This document shows positions 1 through 6,103 of a stretch of DNA of 8,734 nt, one piece after another; within the stretch, counting starts at the first letter, position 1, and every line of letters begins with the position of its first letter. The notes below the pieces were generated by a model. The model had not been told where the DNA came from. It saw only the letters and a program-made list of their open reading frames with translations, and did no database searches. This DNA is from MGR-bin208 sp043779285 (lineage in GTDB: Bacteria > Bacteroidota > Bacteroidia > Chitinophagales > Chitinophagaceae), in the NCBI GenBank assembly GCA_043779285.1, contig JAYWEL010000184.1, positions 1 through 8,734 of the forward strand, in the 5' to 3' direction. The position numbers and the translations under genes were made by a program.

Positions 1-98
1 GTGCTGGCCCACCGCATCGAGCGCCTGGCGCGGGAACCGGTGGCGGGGGCGAGCCGTCCGCTGACCGGGGCCCGGCGGCGCCGGTCACAAAATGGATG
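1..98. other. GC-rich segment foreign to the rest of the window (probable chimeric end)
   Basis: Of the first 80 bases 66 are G or C, against an AT-rich remainder. On the plus strand an open frame with no visible start runs from base 1 to a TGA at 97-99. Its 32 codons read VLAHRIERLAREP near the beginning, and 26 of the first 28 codons end in G or C, which is the codon pattern of a real gene from a high-GC genome. I do not recognise the protein. The composition break lies between about 86 and 104 and coincides with the point where the neighbouring minus-strand protein stops resembling its family. The simplest reading is an assembly or amplification chimera; recent foreign DNA at this spot is less likely. 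The exact breakpoint cannot be fixed because bases 87-98 are of mixed composition. Confidence 0.75.
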
Positions 99-314
99 AA
101 CCCCGGTTAGGATTGAAATGAGTGTAATGCCGATTTGAACTGCGGATAGAAAAAGTTGGGGATTTTCTGCCAGATCAAATGCAATTCGGGCTCTTTTGTC
201 ACCTTTTTTAGCCTGCGATTCAAGTCTTCCCTTACGGGCAGACACCAGCGCAATTTCAGCAACTACAAATAATCCATTGAGAAAAATCAATCCAAGCAGT
301 ATGAGAATTTCCAT
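99..314 (-). CDS. DUF21/CNNM-domain membrane protein (hemolysin/CorC family), 5' part only
   Basis: The ATG at 314 opens a frame whose first 72 residues match the N-terminus of the HlyC/CorC (TlyC) family. A first membrane helix covers roughly residues 1-21 (LGLIFLNGLFVVAEIAL), then the hallmark ALVSARKGRLE, then DLAENPQLFLSAVQIGITL and ILTGV, which begins the second helix of DUF21. Full members have about 420-450 residues, with DUF21 followed by paired CBS domains and a CorC_HlyC domain; they are linked to divalent-cation (Mg/Co) transport or efflux at the inner membrane. Only the first sixth of the gene is here. The frame stays open to base 3, but after residue 72, where the family would continue with a Gly-rich turn, it reads an Arg/Pro/Ala-rich stretch from the GC-rich segment. 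I therefore end the genuine gene at 99. It is divergent from the sulfatase-fold gene at 482. Confidence 0.85.
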
Positions 315-430
315 TAACCTATAGGTTGTTTATCGAAGATAATGATTCCAAACAAGTCAGACAGATTCCAATGGACTAAATGATTGGTCATTTTGATGAC
401 TGCTTTTAAATTATAGACAAATAAACTGAA

Positions 431-444
431 AAAAGTCGACTTTT
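431..444. promoter_or_regulatory. 14-bp perfect palindrome in divergent spacer
   Basis: AAAAGTCGACTTTT reads identically on both strands. It sits about 38 bp before the TTG start at 482, in the 167-bp spacer between two divergent genes. A one-mismatch -7 box (GACTTTTG, 438-445) overlaps its right half. It could be an operator for either gene or a chance A/T-flanked SalI-type core. I see no convincing -33 partner and no other strong signal in 315-481. Confidence 0.3.
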
Positions 445-481
445 GCCGATTAACACCTGATTGATTATTTAAATAAATGCA

Positions 482-2455
482 TTGCTGATCAAGCTCAAAA
501 TACCCAAGACTTTACTTTGGATAATCAACCTATTCTTGATTTTTATCCTCATATTTACATTATTTCGATTAGCCACATTGATCGCATTTTTACCGGAGGA
601 GATGGCATTTTATGATTTAATTCCTTCATTTATTTTGGGATTCAGGTACGATGTAAAATGGATATCCATTATTATTTTACCAATACTGTTGGTAAGCCTT
701 AATCCGGATTGGTCTCCTTTTTATTCTGAAAAAAATAAAAAAATATGGACTTGGTATTTGGCCATCATGACTTTTTTGGTTTTCTTTTTCTTCGCTGCAG
801 ACTATGGATGTTTTTCTTATAATAAAACAAGATTAAATGCCAGTGCATTAAATTTTGTGGAAGATGCCAATATCTCATTTGCCATGTTATGGCAATCATA
901 TCCGATGTTTTGGATGATCACTGGTTTGGTAGTTGCTGTAATTTTTTTTCGTTGGATGTATCGCCGCAGCCATTGGAATGTAGTTTCAAAAACCGACGGG
1001 ATGGGGATTGTATACCGTCGCAGATGGTTTTATGTTTCTACATTTATTTTAGTATTTTTTATATACGGAAATATTGGAAGTACTCCATTGAAATGGAAAA
1101 CCGCATTTGAATTGAAAGACAGTTTCAAATCTTACTTGGCATTAAATCCACTACAGAATTTTTTCTCCACTTTGAAATTCAGAACGCCACAGTTTAATGA
1201 AACCAAGGCCAGAGAATATTTTGCTGCAATGGCCAACTGGTTACAAATACCGGATAAAGAATCCATGACATATAGACGGGAATTAATGCCTGGAAGTAAA
1301 GCTTTAGAAAGCAGGCCTAATATAGTACTGGTGCTGTGTGAGTCGTTTAGCATGTATAAAAGTTCTATGAGCGGAAATCCGTTGAACAGCACTCCGTATT
1401 TTAATGATTTGACGAAACAGGGAATATTTTTCGAAAAATGTTTTACCCCACATTTTTCAACAGCAAGAGGATTATTTGCATTGATCACAGGTATTCCGGA
1501 TGTGCAGCTTTCAAAATTTTCAACCCGTAATCCGGAAGCATTGAAGCAGCATACCATCATTAATAATTTTGAAGGGTATGAAAAATATTATTTCCTGGGA
1601 GGAAGCCCGGAGTTCAACAATTTTGAAGGGCTGATGAAAAATGTGGAGGATGTACAGATGATGACCGGTGAAAAATTTAATATTCAAAAAAATAATGTTT
1701 GGGGTATCAGCGATAAAAACCTTTTTCTGGAAGCAGATAAAACATTTTCAAAAATTCAAAAACCGTTTTTTGCAATCATTCAAACAGCCGATAATCATCG
1801 TCCATTTATGATACCAAAAGATGAACCCGATTTTCAAATCGTCGATTTACCAAAAGATAGTTTGAAAAAATATGGTTTCGAATCTGTGGAAGAATTTAAC
1901 TCCTTCCGTTACTCCGATTATTGTTTTAAGAAATTTATTGAAACTGCAAAAACTAAAGATTATTTCCATAATACCATTTTTGTTTTTATAGGTGATCATG
2001 GTGTTTCAGGAAATGCTGAAGCCATTTATCCAAAAATATATTCAGATCAGCGACTGACAGATGAACATGTCCCTTTACTATTTTATGCCCCGTATCTATT
2101 GCATCCGCAAAAACATGGAGAAGTAGTTTCTCAGGTTGATGTACTGCCAACCATTGCAGGCATGATGCAGCAATCGTATGTCAATACTACATTAGGTAGA
2201 GATCTGTTAAATGAAAAAAAGAAAAACAACGGTGCATTTGTTATTCATCATGATGAAGGGAAAATTGGCTTTATAACGGATGATTATTACTTCATTAAAA
2301 ATCTGAACTTTCCCAATGAAGAACTTATTCCGATGCGTGAAAATGAAATGTCGCTTCCTCAAAAAAAACTGGATTCAATTCAAAAGCAATTGTCCAATCT
2401 CACCACCGGATATTATGAAACTGCAAAGTGGATGTTGTTGAATAATAAAAAATAG
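482..2455 (+). CDS. LTA-synthase-like family membrane sulfatase-fold transferase
   Basis: The 657-residue protein has the LtaS-type architecture. Five membrane helices occupy the first 200 residues (about 12-36, 59-73, 88-106, 140-158, 183-198), a linker follows, and a periplasmic alkaline-phosphatase/sulfatase domain runs from about 278 to 600. Visible catalytic elements are metal ligand E287 in VLCES, the candidate nucleophile T327 in HFSTARGLF, H439 in TADNHRPF, and the D505-H506 pair in FIGDHGVSG. The family moves phosphoglycerol or phosphoethanolamine groups from phospholipids to envelope glycans. Where S. aureus LtaS has its glycerol-phosphate-binding Trp and Arg, this protein appears by eye to read GGSPEFNNFEG, as in Gram-negative members, so the acceptor is unknown and a true lipoteichoic acid role is unlikely. 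The start is TTG: an in-frame TAA lies at 470-472, the ATG at 477 hits a stop after three codons, and the next in-frame ATG (residue 41) would delete helix 1. It converges on the methyltransferase gene 8 bp downstream. Confidence 0.88.
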   Translation: MLIKLKIPKTLLWIINLFLIFILIFTLFRLATLIAFLPEEMAFYDLIPSFILGFRYDVKWISIIILPILLVSLNPDWSPFYSEKNKKIWTWYLAIMTFLVFFFFAADYGCFSYNKTRLNASALNFVEDANISFAMLWQSYPMFWMITGLVVAVIFFRWMYRRSHWNVVSKTDGMGIVYRRRWFYVSTFILVFFIYGNIGSTPLKWKTAFELKDSFKSYLALNPLQNFFSTLKFRTPQFNETKAREYFAAMANWLQIPDKESMTYRRELMPGSKALESRPNIVLVLCESFSMYKSSMSGNPLNSTPYFNDLTKQGIFFEKCFTPHFSTARGLFALITGIPDVQLSKFSTRNPEALKQHTIINNFEGYEKYYFLGGSPEFNNFEGLMKNVEDVQMMTGEKFNIQKNNVWGISDKNLFLEADKTFSKIQKPFFAIIQTADNHRPFMIPKDEPDFQIVDLPKDSLKKYGFESVEEFNSFRYSDYCFKKFIETAKTKDYFHNTIFVFIGDHGVSGNAEAIYPKIYSDQRLTDEHVPLLFYAPYLLHPQKHGEVVSQVDVLPTIAGMMQQSYVNTTLGRDLLNEKKKNNGAFVIHHDEGKIGFITDDYYFIKNLNFPNEELIPMRENEMSLPQKKLDSIQKQLSNLTTGYYETAKWMLLNNKK

Positions 2456-2468
2456 AAAATTTTTTATT
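2444..2468. terminator. A/T-only hairpin at convergent gene ends
   Basis: AATAAAAAAT (2444-2453) and ATTTTTTATT (2459-2468) are perfect 10-bp complementary arms around a 5-nt loop, followed on the plus strand by four more Ts. The structure spans both convergent stop codons (TAG 2453-2455 on plus, TAA 2464-2466 on minus) and has A or T runs on both sides, so it could act in both directions. With no G-C pairs the stem is weak, and such pairing can arise by chance in AT-rich DNA. Confidence 0.4.
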
Positions 2469-3198
2469 TTTTGCCAATAATGACCATTCTAGGCGACTTC
2501 CGGTAATCATAATGTGCTAACTGGTAATTGCCAAAAACTTCCTGTACCTGAATTTTATTGTAGGAAAGCATCTCAGTAAAATCGCCCAAACTGAACTTGG
2601 CTACTTTTTCTGTGTATTCGATTGGCTCTGACAGCGAAGGATCAATTACTTTTATTTTTTTGTAAAAATGAGTTTCATCATGCCAGCGATTAATCTGATA
2701 ATGTGTGCTGTCAATTATTTTTTCTTCAACCGGCACAAGCCGGTCTTCTATATAATGAACATTGAGGTAGTCGAATACAATAATGCCTCCTTTTTTCAAA
2801 CTACTTGCTAAAGTTCTGATAGCATCGTCATGTTCTCTCCGGGTATCAAAGTAGCCAAAGCTGGTAAAGAAATTAAATACATAGTCAAAGTAATTTATCC
2901 GAAAAGGTAAACGAAGATCATGTTGAAAAAATTCCAGATTTTCTTTTTCAAATTGTTTGGCAAAAGAAATACTGTCGGGCGAAATGTCAATACCAATTAC
3001 ATCATAACCCATTGAAGCAAGCGTAACACTGTGTCTTCCCTTTCCACAAGCAACATCCATCATGCGGCTTTTTTCTACAGGATTTATGTGTGCAATTAAT
3101 TTAAAAATAAATGCTTCAGCTTCCTTTTCATCCCTATCAAAATAAAGTTTGTGATAGAAGCTGGAATTAAACCAATATTGATACCATTTGTCAGACAA
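2464..3198 (-). CDS. Class I SAM-dependent methyltransferase
   Basis: The 244-residue protein is a single Rossmann-type methyltransferase domain of the Methyltransf_11/25 kind. Motif I is MDVACGKGRHS (residues 47-57), the acidic residue that would bind the SAM ribose is D71 in IGIDISPDS, D94 in FQHDLRLPF follows, and motif IV lies in DYVFNFFTSFGYF (105-117). GGIIVFDYLN (137-146) gives the later strand. The N-terminus SDKWYQYWFNSSFYHKLYF is the usual lead-in for this Bacteroidota family. The substrate cannot be told from sequence. The start is TTG at 3198: no in-frame ATG lies nearby, and the only close ATG (in ACAAATGG) is in another frame that stops quickly. A consensus -7 box at 3215-3222 would give a leader of only about 10 nt. 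The gene is divergent from glmM and convergent with the sulfatase-fold gene. Confidence 0.87.
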   Translation of the reverse strand: MSDKWYQYWFNSSFYHKLYFDRDEKEAEAFIFKLIAHINPVEKSRMMDVACGKGRHSVTLASMGYDVIGIDISPDSISFAKQFEKENLEFFQHDLRLPFRINYFDYVFNFFTSFGYFDTRREHDDAIRTLASSLKKGGIIVFDYLNVHYIEDRLVPVEEKIIDSTHYQINRWHDETHFYKKIKVIDPSLSEPIEYTEKVAKFSLGDFTEMLSYNKIQVQEVFGNYQLAHYDYRKSPRMVIIGKK

Positions 3199-3212
3199 GT
3201 GAAAATAATTTG

Positions 3213-3231
3213 TGCAAATATAGAATTTGCA
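3213..3231. promoter_or_regulatory. Operator-like inverted repeat over the methyltransferase -7 box
   Basis: TGCAAAT (3213-3219) and ATTTGCA (3225-3231) are perfect 7-bp inverted arms around the 5-nt spacer ATAGA. The left arm and spacer contain the minus-strand TATATTTG box, so a dimeric regulator bound here would cover the promoter of the methyltransferase gene. Part of the symmetry may simply come from the TTTG of the promoter box. No regulator gene lies next to it. Confidence 0.35.
3215..3222 (-). promoter_or_regulatory. Putative -7 promoter box for methyltransferase gene
   Basis: The minus strand reads TATATTTG, an exact match to the Bacteroidota primary-sigma -7 consensus TAnnTTTG. It lies 16 bp upstream of the TTG start at 3198, so transcription would begin roughly 10 nt before the start codon. 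I do not find a TTG at the normal 19-21 bp spacing for the -33 element. Confidence 0.45.
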
Positions 3232-3276
3232 AAGTGACTTGATTTTGACAAAATAAAATGATTAAAAACATAATCG

Positions 3277-3284
3277 TAAATTTG
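3277..3284 (+). promoter_or_regulatory. Putative -7 promoter box for glmM
   Basis: TAAATTTG matches TAnnTTTG exactly and ends 20 bp before the TTG start at 3305, predicting a leader of about 12-15 nt. The expected -33 position holds no clear TTG; the nearest TTTTG (3243-3247) is about 29 bp upstream, which is too far. A near-perfect dyad, ATTTTG-A-CAAAAT (3242-3254), covers that upstream site. Confidence 0.45.
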
Positions 3285-3304
3285 ACCACTAAAAGCATAT
3301 TAAA

Positions 3305-4696
3305 TTGGCATTAATTAAGAGTATATCAGGCATCAGAGGAACTATTGGGGGAAAACCAGGCGAGACACTCTCACCTGTGGATGTGGTTAAATTTACAGCC
3401 GCTTTTGGTTCCATCATCAAGGAAAACAGAAAAACTGAAATTGGGAATACCAAAATAGTGATTGGAAGGGATGGTAGAATAAGTGGCGAAATGATCCGGA
3501 ATTTGGTTGTAAGTACATTAAACGCCTTGGGTATCGATGTTGTTGATCTGGGACTTTCTACCACTCCAACTGTTGAAATTGCGGTAACTGAAGAAAATGC
3601 AGATGGCGGAATCATACTTACTGCCAGCCATAATCCCAAAGACTGGAATGCATTGAAATTATTAAATGAAAAAGGAGAATTCATTAGTGCGGAATTTGGT
3701 AAAAATGTTTTGGATAGAGCAGAAAAAGAAGATTTTACTTTTGTAAAAGTGGACCAACTTGGAACTTTTGTAATTGATGAATCGTATATGCAAAAGCATA
3801 TTAAAGCCATCGTAACATATCCACTGGTTGACAAAGAAGCCATTGCAGCAAAAAATTTCACCGTGGTGGTAGATGCCATAAATTCAACAGGTGCAATTTT
3901 TGTTCCTGCGTTATTAAATGCACTCGGCGTTGAAAAGGTTATTGTATTAAATGGGGAAGTAGATGGAAAATTTGCACATAATCCGGAACCTTTACCAGAA
4001 AATCTTTCCGATTTAAGTAATGAAGTAATAAAACAAAAAGCATCATTGGGCATTGCTGTTGATCCCGATGTAGATCGCTTGTGTTTTGTTTGTGAAGACG
4101 GTTCTATGTTTGGGGAAGAATATACACTCGTTGCGATTGCCGATTATATTTTAAGCAAAAGAAAGGGGAATACGGTCAGTAATATGAGTAGTTCAAAGTC
4201 GCTAAAAGAAATTACACTGAAACATGGAGGTGAGTATTTTCCATCCGCCGTTGGAGAAGTGAATGTAGTGAATAAAATGAAAGAGAAAAATGCAGTGATT
4301 GGTGGTGAAGGAAATGGCGGTATTATAGTGCCTGACTTTCATTATGGCCGGGATGCATTGATTGGTATTGGATTGTTTCTCACTCATCTGGCCCATTCAA
4401 AAAATGGCTTGAAATCTTTACGTAATAAATATCCTGATTATTATATTTCAAAAAATAAACTGGAACTGGATTCGGATACTGATCTTAATTTAATTTTCGA
4501 AAAAATAAAAGAAAGATATAAAAGCAACCCAATCAATGATGAAGATGGTTTGAAGATTGAGTTTGATAGTGATTGGGTTCATTTAAGGACGTCAAATACG
4601 GAACCAATTATTCGCATTTACGCAGAAAGTGACCATGAAACTACCGCTAATCACATTGCCCTGCAATTGATGAGAGACATCAAAGAATTCAGTTAA
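3305..4696 (+). CDS. glmM: Phosphoglucosamine mutase (archaeal-type GlmM)
   Basis: The product (463 residues, normal length) is an alpha-D-phosphohexomutase that would convert glucosamine-6-phosphate to glucosamine-1-phosphate, the step before UDP-GlcNAc for peptidoglycan and LPS, in the cytoplasm. All four signature loops are present: the phosphoserine loop ILTASHNPKDWNALKLL with S108, the Mg loop DPDVDR (253-258), the sugar-recognition loop GGEGNGG (333-339), and the phosphate-binding loop RTSNTEPIIR (428-437). The N-terminus LIKSISGIRGTIGG differs from the FGTDGIRG of E. coli-type GlmM and fits the archaeal-type branch used by Bacteroidota. The TTG start is well supported, since ALIKSISGIRG follows at once and homologues begin at the same point. 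The desulfurase gene lies 53 bp downstream on the same strand and may be cotranscribed. A related phosphomannomutase or phosphoglucomutase specificity cannot be fully excluded. Confidence 0.9.
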   Translation: MALIKSISGIRGTIGGKPGETLSPVDVVKFTAAFGSIIKENRKTEIGNTKIVIGRDGRISGEMIRNLVVSTLNALGIDVVDLGLSTTPTVEIAVTEENADGGIILTASHNPKDWNALKLLNEKGEFISAEFGKNVLDRAEKEDFTFVKVDQLGTFVIDESYMQKHIKAIVTYPLVDKEAIAAKNFTVVVDAINSTGAIFVPALLNALGVEKVIVLNGEVDGKFAHNPEPLPENLSDLSNEVIKQKASLGIAVDPDVDRLCFVCEDGSMFGEEYTLVAIADYILSKRKGNTVSNMSSSKSLKEITLKHGGEYFPSAVGEVNVVNKMKEKNAVIGGEGNGGIIVPDFHYGRDALIGIGLFLTHLAHSKNGLKSLRNKYPDYYISKNKLELDSDTDLNLIFEKIKERYKSNPINDEDGLKIEFDSDWVHLRTSNTEPIIRIYAESDHETTANHIALQLMRDIKEFS

Positions 4697-4710
4697 TAAT
4701 TTCAGTACAT

Positions 4711-4718
4711 TTATTTTG
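4711..4718 (+). promoter_or_regulatory. Weak -7-like box before cysteine desulfurase gene
   Basis: TTATTTTG differs from TAnnTTTG at one base and lies 31 bp before the ATG at 4750, inside the 53-bp gap after glmM. No -33 element is evident. If used, it would let the desulfurase gene be transcribed independently of glmM; if not, the two genes form a short operon. Confidence 0.2.
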
Positions 4719-4749
4719 CCAACACAAATCTGAACAAAAGAATAGAAAA

Positions 4750-5877
4750 ATGGAAAGAATTTATTTCGACAATGCAGCCACTACGGCTCTTGACAAAGAA
4801 GTATTGGAAGCGATGTTGCCATTTATGACCAGTCATTTTGGGAATCCTTCTTCCATTTATTCATATGGTCGTGAAACCCGGTTGGCAATTGAAAATGCCC
4901 GTAAGTCTGTTGCAAAAATCCTCAACGCACATCCGGCAGAAATATTTTTTACCAGCGGTGGTACAGAGAGTAACAATACTGCTATAGCGGCGTCCATAAA
5001 AGATCTTGGATGTAAGCATATCATTTCATCTAAAATCGAACACCATGCTGTATTACATACAGTTGAGCATTATGGTTGTGCTGATAAAATTACTACCGGT
5101 TTTGTAAAACTATTACCAGATGGTCATGTAGATTTGAAAGACCTGGAAGAAAAATTGGCAGCTCAGAAAGTTCGTTGCCTTGTTAGTCTCATGCATGCCA
5201 ATAATGAAATTGGCAATATCATGGATATTGATGCAGTTGGCAATATTTGTAAAAAATACAATGCCATTTTTCATTCAGATTGTGTACAAACTGTTGGGCA
5301 TTACAAATTGAATTTACGTAGTTGCCCGATTCATTTTATTTCTGCATCCAGCCATAAGTTTCATGGCCCCAAAGGCAGTGGAATTTTATATGTTAATGAA
5401 AACGTAAAAATCAATCCATTTATTTTTGGCGGAGGGCAGGAAAGAAATATGCGGGCAGGCACCGAAAATTTATATGGCATAGTTGGATTTGCCAAAGCAT
5501 TGGAGTTGGCTACAGAAAAAATGCAGGATGAAACTGCATATATTCAATCCATTAAAACCCACATGATAAAAGCACTTCGAAAACAATTGCCGGTAGTTAG
5601 TTTTAACGGTGATGCAGAAGGTAAAAGTTTATATACCGTTTTAAGTGTTTCCCTTCCTAAAACAGCGAAATCAGAAATGATTCTTTTCAATCTGGATATC
5701 AATAATATTTGTGTTTCGGGTGGCAGTGCCTGTACCAGTGGTGCCAATCAGGGATCTCATGTAATAGGAGTCATCAACAATAATCCTAATCAGGTAACAG
5801 TCCGTTTTTCGTTCAGCAAAAATAATACAAAAGAAGAAGTGGATTATGTTGTGGAGAAGTTGAAAGACCTGATTTAA
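4750..5877 (+). CDS. Cysteine desulfurase, NifS/IscS family
   Basis: This PLP-dependent fold-type I enzyme of 375 residues would take sulfur from L-cysteine as a persulfide, releasing alanine, to feed Fe-S cluster assembly and tRNA thiolation. The start MERIYFDNAATT is the standard family opening. Other landmarks are SGGTESNN (69-76, cofactor phosphate), IEHHAVL with the PLP-stacking His98, D177 and Q180 in HSDCVQ, the Schiff-base lysine K203 in SSHKFHGPKG, RAGTEN (235-240), and the catalytic C328 in SGGSACTSG. The SACTSG loop places it in group I (IscS/NifS-like) rather than SufS. It is slightly shorter than E. coli IscS (about 404). No iscU, iscA, hscA or ferredoxin gene adjoins it; the neighbours are glmM upstream and a convergent PspC gene. 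Whether it serves as the housekeeping IscS or a tRNA-thiolation enzyme cannot be told here. Confidence 0.92.
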   Translation: MERIYFDNAATTALDKEVLEAMLPFMTSHFGNPSSIYSYGRETRLAIENARKSVAKILNAHPAEIFFTSGGTESNNTAIAASIKDLGCKHIISSKIEHHAVLHTVEHYGCADKITTGFVKLLPDGHVDLKDLEEKLAAQKVRCLVSLMHANNEIGNIMDIDAVGNICKKYNAIFHSDCVQTVGHYKLNLRSCPIHFISASSHKFHGPKGSGILYVNENVKINPFIFGGGQERNMRAGTENLYGIVGFAKALELATEKMQDETAYIQSIKTHMIKALRKQLPVVSFNGDAEGKSLYTVLSVSLPKTAKSEMILFNLDINNICVSGGSACTSGANQGSHVIGVINNNPNQVTVRFSFSKNNTKEEVDYVVEKLKDLI

Positions 5878-5881
5878 CCTG

Positions 5882-6103
5882 TTAAAGATATTTCAACGGA
5901 TTGCGACGGGCAGATAAGATGTATTCTTTGATGTTCATCCAAAAAGCCAGAATCATATAGATTACAATGGGAGAACCCATCGTTAGAAAAGAAATATAAA
6001 TAAACCACATGCGGATTCTTGAAGTGGCAATTCCCATCTTTTCACCAATAGCAGTGCAAACTCCAAAGGCATGCCATTCAACAAAATTTTTAAAACGGTT
6101 CAT
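5882..6103 (-). CDS. Small PspC-domain membrane protein
   Basis: The gene encodes 73 residues, almost wholly one PspC domain. A short amphipathic lead (MNRFKNFVEWHAFGVC) is followed by TAIGEKMGIATSRIR, the signature segment of the family, and a hydrophobic stretch at about residues 32-57 (WFIYISFLTMGSPIVIYMI) that forms one long or two tightly paired membrane helices. A basic tail (SARRNPLKYL) closes the protein. In E. coli PspC senses envelope stress together with PspB; in Bacteroidota short stand-alone PspC proteins are common and their role is not defined. No pspA, pspB or pspF homologue is beside it. The ATG at 6103 is the natural start. Its TAA (5882-5884) is only 4 bp from the convergent desulfurase stop, with no clear terminator between them. 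Confidence 0.85.
   Translation of the reverse strand: MNRFKNFVEWHAFGVCTAIGEKMGIATSRIRMWFIYISFLTMGSPIVIYMILAFWMNIKEYILSARRNPLKYL

Noticed and set aside
477..488. ATG at 477 as the start of the sulfatase-fold gene
   Set aside because: It is out of frame and reads ATG CAT TGC TGA, stopping after three codons.
889..1560. Plus-frame (889-1110) and minus-strand (1132-1560) open frames inside the sulfatase-fold gene
   Set aside because: They overlap membrane and linker segments of a well-supported protein and show no family features.
3289..4053. 254-codon open frame on the minus strand opposite glmM
   Set aside because: It lies wholly antisense to a certain gene, is rich in Ser/Phe/Ile as reversed codons of a coding strand tend to be, and resembles no family.
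482..5877. A multi-gene novel system spanning the envelope enzyme, methyltransferase, glmM and desulfurase
   Set aside because: Orientation alternates, both gene boundaries around the methyltransferase are convergent or divergent, and each protein belongs to a common housekeeping family; nothing ties them into one pathway.
5873..5886. TTTAAC-CT-GTTAAA dyad between the desulfurase and PspC stops as a terminator
   Set aside because: The central gap of two bases cannot form a hairpin loop without losing stem pairs, and there is no T run; the symmetry largely reflects two facing TAA stops.
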